Shown here in pieces: positions 13,028 to 25,097 of a stretch of DNA of 64,000 nucleotides. The notes beneath the pieces are model-generated. The model had not been told where the DNA came from and made no database searches. It saw only the letters and a list, made by a program, of their open reading frames with translations. Within the stretch, counting starts at the first letter, position 1; every line of letters starts with the position of its first letter. The stretch comes from Plecoglossus altivelis (lineage: Eukaryota > Chordata > Actinopteri > Osmeriformes > Plecoglossidae), in the NCBI GenBank assembly GCA_036571765.1, contig BROE01000003.1, positions 13,268,552 through 13,332,551 on the forward strand, given 5' to 3'. Made by a program: the position numbers and the translations under genes.

Positions 13028-13339
13028 AGTCGGAGTGCAAGAGCGTCTGTCTGGGGATAGAGAGATAAGGTAGGAGACATATGGCAAAGGACGTGCACAT
13101 ACTCACACTCCCATCTCTGATGTTGCAGGTGTTAGAGCTCAGAATTATCCTGTCAATCATAAAAGTCCTCAACCATGAATGCGGAAAACAGAGAGAGGGA
13201 AAGAGACAGAGAGAAGCCCCAGATTGGTTAGGCGTCTTATTCCCTCTGCCCTCCTTCACTCCATCCCTGCCTCTCCATCAATCTCCAGCTCTCCACAGGC
13301 ATCTGCATTTGATTATTATATTAGAAACGACACAGTGAC

Positions 13340-13530
13340 CACCACCCCACTCCGCTCCTCCCTCCCTCCCTCCTTCCTTCCCCCCCTCTCCTCTCTCCTC
13401 AGCTTCCATCTTCCTCTTTCATCCTCCCTCTCCTCTCTCCCTCTTTCTCTCGGCTTCCCTTCTCCTTCCTCCTCATCTTTCATCCTGCAACCTCACTCAC
13501 TCCTCTCCTCCTCTCTGCCGCCCAGATCCC
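13340..13530 (-). repeat. CT-rich block
   Basis: Pyrimidine-rich sequence made of CCTCCCTC and CTCTCC units; no gene. Confidence 0.75.
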
Positions 13531-13914
13531 CCCCCCCTTTCCACACACTCCCATCCTTTCATTTCAACCCCCACCCCCACCTCACCTGCCAAAATATCAC
13601 AATGCATTTTATCCTTTTTGCTTTACTCGCTGTGTCATTGATCAATGCGCTGGAAATGCCAGACCTCCATCAGACCTAGGGTAGGATAGTGCCTGTGTGT
13701 GTGTGTGTGTCTGCGCGTGCGTGCGCGCGCCTGCGTAGGTGCGCGTGCCCACGTGCAAGCCTACGAGCGTGTGTGCGGAGCAGCGGCTCAGTGAAGCTTG
13801 CCTCGGCTCTATATCTTGTCTGGTGGGCCAAATGTCAGTCTGGGAGGAAGACGCTAAACCAACATATGTCAGCCTTCCTGTCAGCAAACCCTCACGCAAG
13901 GTAAGACGAGGGCA

Positions 13915-14121
13915 GGGGTAGACAGGGGACACGGGGGAGGGTGAGGGGGGAGCAAGGTGGTGATGGGAGGAGATAGATGCTAATGGGGGGGAGATAGGGG
14001 AATGTGGGAAAGACACAGGGGGATGAGGGTAGCGATGGGGGAGATAGGTGGGGTGAAGTGGAAGATGGGGGACGGTAGAAGTATGAGTGGGGGGGAGGGG
14101 GGGGGGGGGGGGGGGGGGGGG
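13915..14121 (+). repeat. G-rich array ending in G25
   Basis: Degenerate GGGGGAGATAGGGG-like repeats, ending in about 25 consecutive G at 14097-14121. Confidence 0.8.
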
Positions 14122-14439
14122 TAGGATTCAGGATTCATCAACTGAGCCTAGCCTGTAACACTTTGAGAGGGACCATTGTTCCCAGAATTATGATCAGGGG
14201 CGTCTGATTATCTGTGCGTGTGCGGGTATGTAGTAGTCTACTCGATCTCACCTCAAATATGATGGATGAGAGGAGTTTTCCTCAGTAGTTAGGCGACGTG
14301 TGGCGACCCTGGCAGGGTGACAGGGGCATTCCATCTCCTCTCCCAGAGGGGGTTCCACATCGGCAGGTCCCACCAGGCTCCTAGATGAGGATGGAGCGCT
14401 GGTGACCCCCCTACTGACAGCAGCACTGAGGCCTGAATA

Positions 14440-15090
14440 GTGTGCGTGCGTGCGTGTGTGCGTGTGTGTGTGTGTGTGTGCGTGCGCCAGGGTGTGTGAG
14501 TGTAGCTGTGTGAGTAGCAATGCGCGCGTGTGTGTGTGTGGGGGGGGGGGGTGTATGTTTTCATCAATCTTGTTGCACTTTAAGTTGCTGGTTTTTTTCC
14601 ATACACTGAAGAATGTAATACCGTATGAGTCTTCCTTTGGAAAAGAAAATCTGTCACAGGAGTTGTTTGGAACTTCAGATGGTTCTGTGTGACCAGAAGT
14701 GGGCTCTTCATGGACAGCAAAAGGGTCTCTTTTTTGTGAAGCATGAGTGTCAGTTCACCTGATATTCATTTAGTTTGAGTTTAGTTCTCATCTCGTTGTT
14801 CTGCTGTGCGCGTGTGTATGTGTGTATGTGTGTGTGTATGTGTGTATGCGTGTGTGTGTGTGTATGTGTGTATGCGTGTGTGTGTGAATATGCACGTGTC
14901 CTATGACGGGTCACTGTCAGATAGCTCTAATAGACAAAATGAGAGATTAAATATGCTGCTGTCCTTCCTCTTTCCCCTCCAACACGTCTGAACACTCTAG
15001 AAATGTCGTGTCCTGGTCCTAATGAGCCCTGTGCGTGTGTGTGTGCGTGTGTATGGGTGTGTGTGTATGGGTGTGTATGTGTGTGTGTTG
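14440..15090. repeat. TG tracts with G run
   Basis: TG tracts at 14446-14490, 14525-14552 (with an adjoining G run of about 12), 14803-14887 and 15030-15090, separated by unique DNA. Confidence 0.85.
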
Positions 15091-15284
15091 GAAGGGGCAG
15101 CTCAGTATGGAGTGAGCCCCTAAGGAAGCAGGGATGAGGGAGGGAGGTTGTCCTCAACCCCATCCATCCAGCCTCCCACCACACACACACACACTATCAT
15201 ACACACACACAGCTGACATTTAGCAGAACTATAGACTCTAATTTGGTCCCAGTGTCTTGCCCCGAGACTGCCCTGATCCCTCCT

Positions 15285-15630
15285 CAGACACGCACACTCA
15301 CACAGACACGCACACTCACACAGACACACACACTCACACAGACACACACACACACTCACACAGACACACACACAGACAGACACACTTACACAGACACTCA
15401 CACAGACACATACACTCACACAGACACACACACAGACACACACACTTACACAGACACACACACACATACACTCACACAGACACACACACAGACACACACT
15501 CTCACACAGACACACACACACACACACACTCACACAGACAGACACACAGACACACACACATAGACACACAGACACACACAGGCACAAAGTCACACAGAGG
15601 CACACAGTCACACAGACACACACATACACC
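15285..15630 (+). repeat. CA-derived array with CACAGACACA / CACTCACA units
   Basis: About 345 bp of CA with periodic ACAG and ACTC variants, forming a higher-order repeat of about 16-40 bp. Confidence 0.9.
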
Positions 15631-15699
15631 GGCCATAGATTATGGCCTATTTCACCCCACATATCCACGGTTTGGTCTAGTCTGGAGGGAAAGAGAAAA

Positions 15700-15915
15700 A
15701 GGAGAGGTAGACTTTAGAGGTAAAGCGAGAGAGGAGAGAGGTAGACTTTAGAGGTAAAGAGAGAGAGGAGAGAGGTAGACTTTAGAGGTAAAGAGAGAGA
15801 GGAGAGAGGTAGACCTTGAGGTAAAGAGAGACAAGAGAGGTAGACTTTAGAGGTAAAGAGAGGAGAGGTAGATGTATGAGGTAAAGAGAGAGAAGAGAGG
15901 TAGACTTTAGAGGGA
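15700..15915 (+). repeat. 31-34 bp purine-rich minisatellite
   Basis: GTAGACTTTAGAGGTAAAG recurs near 15707, 15741, 15775, 15809, 15840, 15867 (diverged) and 15899, separated by GA-rich spacers of variable length. Purine-rich sequence continues to about 16,060. Confidence 0.9.
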
Positions 15916-16184
15916 GAGAGGACACAGGAAGAGGAGAGGAGGCGTGGATCTTGAGTTAGAGAGGCAGGGCGGATAGAGAGAGGTAGAGCTGAGGCAGAGA
16001 CGTAGAGGTAGAGAGGTAGAGAGGTCGAGGAGGGAGAGAGAGGGAGAGCAGAGACAGTGTCGAAGCCCAGGCAGGGCAGAGGTGAGCCCATGAGGGTGGA
16101 GGTGATGTGGTCAAGCCAGAGCAGGCTCAGCATCAGGATGCCAGCCCTCGCTGAAGGAGGCGGAAGCTGTGGACCAGCTCGGAG

Positions 16185-16290
16185 CAGCCTCAGCCCAGTG
16201 CAGGGTCCAGCCTCAGCCCAGTGCAGGGTCCAGCCTCAGCCCAGTGCAGGGTCCAGCCTCAGCCCAGTGCAGGGTCCAGCCTCAGTCTGC
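16185..16290 (+). repeat. 23-bp minisatellite
   Basis: CCTCAGCCCAGTGCAGGGTC plus CAG, with starts at 16188, 16211, 16234 and 16257 and a partial copy at 16280. Confidence 0.92.
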
Positions 16291-16401
16291 TAGTGTGACA
16301 CATGCCTTTACCAGGCTCTGCACATACAGATGGAAACAGCACTCCTTCACTTTGCTGCTTCCTATCTCTCTGCCTCCCTCGCAGCACTCAGCAAAGGCAT
16401 C

Positions 16402-16402
16402 G

Positions 16403-16440
<38 letters not shown>

Positions 16441-16665
16441 TACACAAACACTCAGGCACGCACACCCATACACACACAAACACTCAGGCACACACTCCCC
16501 TGCACACACAAACACTCAGGCACACACTCCCCTACACACACACACACCCCTCTACACACACACACACACACACTCCCCGACACACACACACGCCTACACA
16601 CACACACACTCCCCTACACACATACACACACACACACACACACACTCCCCTTCACGTACACAGAT
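16402..16665 (+). repeat. (CA)n and CA-derived compound array
   Basis: Pure CA at 16402-16438, then repeats mixing ACTCAGGCACACACTCCCC and ACACAC to 16665. Confidence 0.88.
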
Positions 16666-16829
16666 AAGAATATAAAAGCTTTCCTGTATATCTTCTGCCG
16701 ATCTCCAGCTGGTGTGTTTCGTCTGCCCTCATTAAAAGTGATGCCTTCACATCACACAGAGCTGTCATATTAGTGAAATATTAATGATGAGCACCACTTG
16801 TAGGTGCTCCTATTGTTCTTCTCTTAGTC

Positions 16830-17529
16830 CTGTGTGTGTGTGTGTGTGTGTGCGTGTGTGTGTACTAGTGTGTACGTGTGTGTACGTGTGTGTACGTATG
16901 TGTACGTGTGCTTCTCGGTTTCCTCTATTCCACGTCACATAGGCAAGCGAGTCTTGAAGCCTGGGCATCAAACACAAAGCCTGTGTGCCTGTTTGAATGC
17001 GCATTTGCGTGTGCGCGCGCATGTTTGTGTTTGTGTGTATGCGCATGTGTTTGTTTGTGTGTATCTGTGAAGTAATTGGGTCGGCATGGTGAAAAAGTAC
17101 CTGTTAAACACAGTCCCTGGGCCATACAATGTGCCTGTACCAAGGAGAGAAAGGAGTTGGGTGGTTGAAGAGGGAGACATTCAATAGTCACTCTAGCGCC
17201 ACATTGTATTTTAGATATATTCATTTATTATTTATTAAAAATATTCCAATATCGCTGTCTGTCAATTACTGAAATATTTACAGTATTATGTCATTTGAGT
17301 TAGTTGTACTGTGTATATTGACAGAAACACTTAGTCGCTGATATGTAATACTTCTGTAAAACAATCTCTGTAATAGAGTGTGTTGGATTAAAGATTTGAT
17401 ATTAAATCTTTCACACTCCAGTATTCGAAACTAACAATCATCTAATGCGGCAAACTTTCTAGAATCGCAGGGTATGTTCTCTGTTCTTCATTTTCTTTAG
17501 CTGGATGGAAACACGTTTGGTCAGTGCAA

Positions 17530-17568
<39 letters not shown>

Positions 17569-17600
17569 GGAGGGCTGTGGTGGGGGTAGAGGGGGGGGGT
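16830..17600. other. TG tracts flanking an AT-rich unique stretch
   Basis: TG tracts at 16830-16912 and 17530-17566. Between about 17,200 and 17,460 is an AT-rich unique segment without repeats, unlike its surroundings. It could be a conserved element, but this is untested. Confidence 0.5.
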
Positions 17601-18151
17601 GAAGGGAGAGAAAGGGATGAGGGGGTCTGTTTTGAGTGAGCTGGTGTTTTTTATGGTTGGTTTGTGGCAGACAGCATGATGCACCCTGGGAGCACGATGA
17701 TCAAAGCAACAAGGTCTTTCTTTATAGCTCACTCTGTCTTTATTGCTTTTATTATTTGTTCTCCACTGAGGTGGAGCGACACTGAGCCTTGTCAATTAAA
17801 AAAAAATGTCACACGCGCGCTCGCACACATTGTCTCCCTCTGTATTCACACACACGCACACACATCAAGGCTGCCATCCTGGCCCCTCGTGCATTCATGG
17901 CCGTGGGGCTGTGTTTGCGTGCACGTGTCGGAATGTGTGCGAGTTTGAGTCACCGAACGCGCATGAATATAATAATCCATACCTGTGTTTGCCTGTCATA
18001 TTACCTTCATCACCGTCCTGCCCCAGGGAGTCTGCTCTGTCGCTACGTCAGGACGGTGGCAACATGTCCGCTTGACTCTGCCTGGAGAAGCAGGAAGAAG
18101 CTGCTGTGACAGACACAGGACCGTTCTGCGCCGTTCTGCTCTGTTTCGTGA

Positions 18152-18465
18152 CGGCGTTGCGCTGCGCAGGTCTGCGTTGTGCTGCGCAGGTCTGCGTTGC
18201 GCTGCGCAGGCCTGCGTTGCGCTGCGCAGGTCTGCGTTGTGCTGCTCAGGTCTGCGTTGTGCTGCGCAGGTCTGTGTTGTGCTGTGCAGGTCTGCGTTGT
18301 GCTGTGCAGGTCTGCGTTGTGCTGCGCAGGTCTGCGTTGCGCTGCGCAGGTCTGCGTTGTGCTGCGCAGGTCTGTGTTGTGCTGTGCAGGTCTGCGTTGC
18401 GCTGTGCAGGTCTGTGTTGTGCTGTGCAGGTCTGCGTTGTGCTGTGCAGGTCTGTGTTGTGCTGT
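18152..18465 (+). repeat. 20-bp GC-rich minisatellite, about 15 copies
   Basis: TCTGCGTTGTGCTGCGCAGG repeated at exact 20-bp spacing. Each intact unit has the palindrome CTGCGCAG. Upstream copies keep CGCAGG while the last five complete copies read TGCAGG, a CpG-to-TpG trend along the array. Twenty is not a multiple of three, so the array is open in many frames; none is a protein. Confidence 0.95.
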
Positions 18466-18515
18466 CGGGGCGCACGGGAGAAAGACGTGAGGAGGAGTAG
18501 GGCAGGAAAAGGTAA

Positions 18516-18939
18516 GGAAAAAGAGGGGAGGGCATTCAAATGTTTAACCAGGGAGATGCAGGGAGATAAGCGGTAAAAAAGACAAAGCACGATGGTGTTA
18601 AGCACGGGGGGGGGGGTGTTTGGGGGGGGGGAAGCGGCTTTGTGAGTGGGGGGGGGGGGGTCAGGAAGAGGGAGGGAAAGGGGGCTGCGGTCTGAGTCTG
18701 GAGGAGCAGGGGGCAGTTAGGAGGGGCATGAGGGAGTGGGTGGGGCGTGGAGGCAAGGGAATGATGGAAGGGGGATTGCTTTTACAGAAGCAGGCTAGCT
18801 CAGCTGTAAATGAAACATTAATAAAACAGGGAACGGGGAAGGGAAAAATTTTTTTTTTTTATGCGGGACGGTGACAAGGAGGCAGAGAGGAGAGAGATGA
18901 GGTAGAGAAGAAAGAGAGAGAGAGGAGGGAGGAAGAGAG
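18516..18939 (+). repeat. Left copy of a gap-flanking duplicated segment
   Basis: Shares with 19037-19505, in the same order, AAGAGGGGAGGGCAT, ATGGTGTTAA before a G run, GGGGCATGAG before GAGTGGGTGG, a shared CTCAGCTGTAAATGAAA, an AAAAA-T11 block and ATGAGGTAGAGAAGAAA. The copies differ by many small indels. Confidence 0.85.
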
Positions 18940-19036
18940 NNNNNNNNNNNNNNNNNNNNNNNNNNNNNNNNNNNNNNNNNNNNNNNNNNNNNNNNNNNNN
19001 NNNNNNNNNNNNNNNNNNNNNNNNNNNNNNNNNNNN
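18940..19036. other. Assembly gap (97 N)
   Basis: Ninety-seven unresolved bases, between two copies of the same sequence. Confidence 0.99.
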
Positions 19037-19505
19037 AAAAGAGGGGAGGGCATCAAATTTTGTAACCAGGGAAGATGAGGAAGAATAAGGGTAAATAGAC
19101 AGTGCCACTGAATGGTGTTAAACGGGGGGGGGTGTCGGGAGGGCCTAATGCGGAAGCCAGGCTTCTGTGCTGTGGCTTCCGTGGGCGTCAGCGACTGAGA
19201 GCAGGTAAGAGGCGCGCTCTCGGCTCTGAAAGGTCCTGGGAGGAGCAGTTGCCGGCCAGGAGGCAGGGGCATGAGAGGAGTGGGTGGGTGGGTGGAGGCA
19301 GGGAATGTGGAAAGGCGCGGATTGCTATTTTACAGAAACCAAGGCCTCAGCTCAGCTGTAAATGAAAACCATTAATAACCAACAGGGAAAAACGGAGAAG
19401 GGGAAAAATTTTTTTTTTTTATGCAGAAGAGACAAGGGTGCAACAAGGAAGGACAGAGAGGAGAGAGATGAGGTAGAGAAGAAAGGAGAGAGAGAGGAGG
19501 GAGAG
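19037..19505 (+). repeat. Right copy of the gap-flanking duplicated segment
   Basis: Carries the same ordered landmarks as 18516-18939, with scattered single-base and short indels rather than the substitutions expected of an old duplication. It continues directly into the GA array. Confidence 0.85.
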
Positions 19506-19850
19506 ATAGAGAGGGGGAGAGAGAGAGGAGAGAGAGAAGTGAGGTACAGGAGAGAGAGAGGAGGGAGGAAAGAGAGCAGGAGAGAGGGGAGGTGAGGTAG
19601 AGGAGAGAGGAGAGAGATGAGGTAGAGGAGAGAGAGGAGAGGTGAGGTAGAGGAGAAAGAGGATAGAGCGAGAGAGAGAGAAGAGTTGAATTAGAGGAGA
19701 GAGAGGGAGAGGTGAGGTAGAGGAGAGAGAGAGGAGAGATGATGTAGAGAAGAGAGGAGAGAGATGAGAGGTGAGGTAGAGGAGAGAGGGGAGAGAGAGG
19801 AGAGAGAACAGTGCCTGGCAGTAGAGAAGAGAGAGAGACTCAGAAACATG
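19430..19850 (+). repeat. GA-rich array with GAGGTAGAGGAGAGAG units
   Basis: About 420 bp of nearly pure purine with recurrent GTGAGGTAGAGGAGAGAG units at irregular spacing of about 30-45 bp. Confidence 0.9.
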
Positions 19851-20399
19851 GAGGAGAGGGGAGAGGTTCAGGACCGCAGAGCAGAGGTGCTGGAATGGGC
19901 CCTGATGTGACTTCAATAAATCACTGGGATTGTGATTGGTGTGGTGGGGTTTACGTTACGGCTGCCACCTCTGCCTTTGATTTCAAAAAAATGTAGAAAA
20001 GGATGTTAGAATTGGGGAGTGCTGCATGGGTGATGTTGGCTTGGGGGGAATAGGGAGGGTGTGTCAACGAAGACATCCAATAAAGCCCTGAAAGAGAGAG
20101 GGCAGGAAGGAGGGAGGGGGGGGGGAGGGAGTTGGCAATGACTGGGTAATCAGTATTGATAGGGGTATGAAAGACAGTCTAATGTCAGTCGGAGGAGGGA
20201 AGGGTGTTTTTTGCTGCTATCTGTAATGCAGTCATTAAAACTCTAAGAGCAGCGTTGCCGTGAGTGAGTGTGACTGCAGTATCAAAGACAAGTTACACAG
20301 CGCCACGTTCTCCTCTGCCTCCTCCACTCCCGTTCTTTCACCCGATTTGCACAAGGACGAGAATAAATAATAGTAGAAAGCCATCGTTAGGCGTAATAA

Positions 20400-20520
20400 T
20401 GAGATACCATGGCGATGGTGATGGTGTTGGTGATGGTGTTGGTGATGGCGATGGGGATGGTGTTGGTCACAGTGATGGTGATTATCATAGCCACGCTGGT
20501 GACGGTGATGTCGGTCCCAA
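20400..20520 (+). repeat. Degenerate GATGGTGTTGGT repeat
   Basis: Trinucleotide-based GAT/GGT/GTT repetition in six-base steps, ending in unique DNA. Open in frame but not a recognised protein. Confidence 0.75.
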
Positions 20521-20935
20521 ACGCACAAGCATCTTTTAATAAACAAACGCATTCTGTCTCCTCGTTTTACGAACGTTCAAATAATTAGTCTGTGATCGTA
20601 ACATCCAGCTTCTTCATTAGAAGTCATAATTGAGTTAATGTTATTCTTAGTCTGCTGTCAACTCCGAGTCTGAACCGCAAGCCGTCAAGAGAGCTGGCAG
20701 ATACCATATGGATCTGTGTGTGTGCACGTGCGTGTGCACGTGGGTGTGCACGTGGGTGCGCGTGGGTGTATCGGTGTGTCGATGTGAGAGATGGAAAGAG
20801 AAGGAGAGCGAGAGAGAGAGAGAGAGCAAAGGAGAGAGAGAGAAAGAGAGAGCGATTATGACTACAACAAGATCATTGGCATGTGTCTGTCCATGGTCGT
20901 AACAGCTGCCTTCACCAACACCCCAGTCTTGTCTC

Positions 20936-21025
20936 CGAAGCTGCCAGTGTGAACAGATATGAACATGTCATTTCAAGTGCTGGCAGTGTGGACAGATATG
21001 AACGTGTCATCTCAGAGAGCTGGCA
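20936..21025 (+). repeat. Short tandem duplication (about 47 bp, two copies)
   Basis: GAACAGATATGAACATGTCAT and GGACAGATATGAACGTGTCAT with matching flanks CTGCCAGTGT and CTGGCAGTGT. Confidence 0.7.
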
Positions 21026-21481
21026 TTGTTTATTCCTGTGTTTGTTTATTGTTTGTTTGTCAGGGTAGAGGGACGCTGGGCGAGAGATATTAGCTGTCTC
21101 TTACAGCTGCTTCTCTCTGTGTGGGAGCTCTGCTGGGGACGCCTCTTCATTACTCTCCCTCTCCCCCATCCGTTCCTCCATCTCCTTCTCTCTCCTTTTC
21201 ACGTTCTCTCTGCTTCTCCCTCTCGAACACACGAGCGCACACACACACACACACACTCACTCTCACAGACTTTCTTAATCACATTTCTGTTTCCAGCTTT
21301 TTCCTACCTCAGTGTTATATAGATTGTGGGGGGGGGGATTTGGAGTGCAGCTAAAGGAGTCAATTTTCGCTGCTGTTGAAATGTTTATGTACCATGTCAT
21401 CACTATCATAGTGATAATCTCTATCCCTCTCTCTCTGACATACACATCACTGTGATCATAATGGCATTACCCAGTGCTCTA

Positions 21482-21765
21482 CCAGTCAGACAGGTGGCCA
21501 GCCTGACAGACTACCAGACAGACAGGTGGCTAGTCTAACACACTACCAGACAGACAGGTGACTAGTTCTAACACACTACCAGACAGACAGGTGGCTAGTC
21601 TAACACACCTCCAGACAGACAGGTGGCTAGTCCTAACACACTACCAGACAGACAGGTGGCTAGTCCTAACACACTACCAGACAGACAGGTGGCTAGTCTA
21701 ACACACTTCCAGACAGACAGGTGGCTAGTCCTAACACTCTACCAGACAGACAGCAGGGTGCAGAG
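21482..21765 (+). repeat. 32/33-bp minisatellite, nine copies
   Basis: CCAGACAGACAGG starts at 21482 (diverged), 21514, 21546, 21579, 21611, 21644, 21677, 21709 and 21742, followed by TGGCTAGTCCTAACACACTA. A single optional C makes the unit 32 or 33 bp. Confidence 0.95.
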
Positions 21766-23060
21766 ACACCTGCTACCGCCATCCTAAAGCTGCTTCCTCC
21801 GGCCCGCCACCAGAGACTCCATCTCTTCCTCCCTTCCTTCCTCTACCCCTCCATCGCTGCACCCTTCCAAGCTTCATGATGAACACTGACTGGGTGTAGG
21901 AAGCCTTCCCACCACCCCTCCAGCCCCTGCTTTTCACCACCGCTCGCCAGCTTCCTCACGCCCCTAAAGACATCTCGCCAGCTACGCCCAGCACCTCCCG
22001 CAGGGTTCAGCGGCTGACCTGGCATGACCCCTTCTGAGAATAGGGCACACCAGGAGGCTCGGTGAGGGAGAGGACGTGATGTGGGGAGGACGGAAGTGAA
22101 AGATGGGGAGGGAGCAGACAGAGATAAAAGATGGATGGGGATGTAGATAAGGACCGTGGAGGCCAGAGGAGAGATGGGGAGACATGGGGAGACATGGGGA
22201 GGGGGTGTAAAGTACCTGGGCGTCCTGCCCCTGTGTCCCTGTACAGCGGAGAGACAGGCAGCAGCTAATTACCAGGGATAAATCAGATGACTGAAGGAGC
22301 ACTCGCCTCTCATGTCTGAATTAGCCTCCGACACCTCAGAGGAACGAACATGCCAGGCCACGGGTGGCCCTTGACACACACACACACACACACGCACACA
22401 CACGCACACACACACACACACACACCTGCCTGAGACACTCAACCTCTGTGTGAGTGTGTGTCTGAGTGTTCTTTAACAGATGACTTGTTTTGATGTTCTC
22501 TTTCTAGGAGTGCATTTTCCTTACACAGCTAGCTGAACAGCTAACCCTCTCCTTCTCCTCCCCCACTCTTTCCGCCTGTTATTTTAGGTCACGGCCTCTG
22601 CTTGTTATTTTTTATCTTACCCCCATCTTTTTCTTCTCCTCCCTCCCTAGCTCTCTGCCCCTCGAAATCACACAATTGTGCACAAATACACACAGACAGG
22701 GCAGACACGCGCACTCACACAGAGACACGCGTGCACACGCTCACACACTCTGGCTGCCAGTGACTGTGTGTCCAGCAGGTGCCTGCTTCTAGAGAGCATG
22801 TGGTGATGACCAGCTGTCAGAGCACCTGTGGAGGTGAAATTAGAGGTCCTAACCACTCCAGAGAAAGGGAGGGAGGGACACCCATGTGCGTTTGTGCGGG
22901 ACAGAGAGACAGTTTGAAAGACACTGTAAAAGCCAACCAGTCGGATATTGTCCTAAATGTTGATGCATCTAATTGTCCTCCCCAAATCAACTGGATGGGG
23001 ATCTCATTGTGTGGCATGCATGCTTATATGTGGATGCTTTCGAGTGTGTGTGAGTGAGTT
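21766..23060. other. Intergenic, mostly unique
   Basis: CA tract at 22374-22425 in otherwise unique DNA. A homeobox-like block near 22,262-22,330 contains CTAATTA and GAATTAG. No gene recognised. Confidence 0.55.
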
Positions 23061-23200
23061 AGAATGTTTATGTGTGTGTGTGTGGGGGCCAGTATTTGTG
23101 TGTGTGTGGGCCAGTATGTGTGTGTGTGGGGGGGGGGGGGGGGAGTCAGTATGTGGGCGCAGTATGTGGTGTGTGCGGGGGGGGGGCGTTGTAGGAGGGG
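23060..23200 (+). repeat. TG and G-run region
   Basis: TG tracts with G runs of about 14 near 23,130 and 7-8 near 23,180. Confidence 0.8.
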
Positions 23201-24830
23201 GTGTTGACCGCTGAGAGAGTTCATCACACATCACCTTTTCTGCTGACTTGCTTCTCCTGGAACGGTAAATAAACACACGCACACATACGATAACAGACAA
23301 ACACAGAACACACACACACACACCAACATACACTCAAGCCAGCAAGTCACACACGCAGTCTCCAAAACACATTCATCCATTGTGTTGTTGGACCATGCAT
23401 TTTTTGACCCATGCTTCTGACTGTCTCTTTCTGTCTGTATGTTCTCTCCGTTTGTCTGTGCTCTCTGTCTGTCTGTCTGTTCTTGCTCGTTCACTCACTT
23501 ATTCATTCGCTTTCCCTCTCTCTCTTGGTTTATCTCTACCTTTCTCTTTCTTTGTCTCTCCTTTCTCTTCCTGTGTGTGTCTCTGTGTCTCTCGCCCTCT
23601 CCCTCTTTCCCTGCCTTTCTTTGTCTGTTTGCAGAAGAATATGGAAGACAAATGCCAGCAATTCTCTTGTCTTCCCTGGTCTCTCTCTTTCACTCCATGT
23701 CTCTATGTCTCACTGGATATCACACCACAGGAATATCTAATTAGGACGGCAGCAAAAGGCCTTTCCTGGTATAAATTTTCATGTCTGAATGTCTATTTCT
23801 GTGTAACTAGACTTCACAACAATCAAACAAACTTGATTTGTCTTTGTATGTTGTGTATATTCCTCTCAGTTTGGTACAGGCAAGCTGAGATTTGTGGGAA
23901 GCCAGAAACCTGCAACAACTTTCCCCTCTCTCGCTCAACATTTTACAGTTGGTTTCGTTATTTTCACTCACAATGATAAAAGACAACAATCAAGCCGTGT
24001 ACAATGTGTGCCTATCTATATTCCCACCAGACAAGGTCAACAAGGTAGTAGTAGTTTGATGCCTAGGTCACTCGCGATCAGTAATTCCACACTCCTTCAC
24101 TCCTACCCTTTCATGGTAGACCTTTATCTTCTAATGCCCCTCCATTCCGCCTGCAGGTTTGGCTCCCAGCAACATCACTCATCTCTCCCATTACCCCTCA
24201 TTAGCTCTGATCTACTCAGGGCCGCCTGTTAGCGCAGCCCACTACACGCTAGGAGGAGGAATTGGACCATGCACAATAGTGGCCAGGGCCGTATCGTTAA
24301 CGTTAGCATTAGCATTAGCATCGTATATGACACGTCCCCGGATTAGCGTCGCGTTAGCATAGTTTAGCCGAGCGTAAATGCCGTTAATCGGAGTTGACAG
24401 GTACCAGTCTTTTTCAGAAGACGACGATCACAGCTGATCAACACGGGGCCAACCAAAGGCTAACCCCTCAGCCACCCATCATCCAGGACCCTGGTGCCAC
24501 TGATGCCACTCACACTCACACTGATGCTTCCATGTGACACAAATGGACCGTCAACATGCATGTGCTCCCTGATTGGGTATTAGGACGTCCTTAAGATCCA
24601 ATGACATCTCAGACAAGATAACCTGATCATGACCTGCTGAAGCACCTCATACAAGCTTCTGTCTTTGTTCAAACACCGCAGTCTACTTTGACACACGTTG
24701 CTATTTGTTCAGGGTAACTGTGTAGCTATGTATCTATGTGCATGTTTATGCTTCCGTGTCTGTTACTAAGATTACTATTCAGACCTCTGTTTACACAGAG
24801 AGACAAGAGATCTGAAGGGGAGAGGTTAGA
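23201..24830. other. Intergenic, CT-rich then unique
   Basis: CT-rich at 23,410-23,630, unique afterwards. At 24,290-24,370 TTAGCA recurs five times within about 70 bp. No exon recognised. Confidence 0.55.
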
Positions 24831-24840
24831 AAGCGTGTAT

Positions 24841-24851
24841 TTGTGTGTGTG

Positions 24852-24920
<69 letters not shown>

Positions 24921-25006
24921 ATATATGTGTCTGAAAATGTATATGTCTTTCTGGGCATGTGTGTTTGTGGGTCTGATTGTGTTTCTCTTGGAGTGCCGGT
25001 GTGTGT

Positions 25007-25095
<89 letters not shown>
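24841..25095 (+). repeat. Compound (TG)n and (TG)n(GA)n microsatellites
   Basis: TG/CG tract at 24841-24917, and at 25000-25095 about 24 TG units passing directly into about 24 GA units. Confidence 0.92.

Positions 25096-25097
<2 letters not shown>

Noticed and set aside
18106..18605. Cys/Ala/Arg-rich frames of 100-180 codons
   Set aside because: A 20-bp minisatellite without stops explains all of them; its unit is not a multiple of three, so every frame shows the same peptide repeat.
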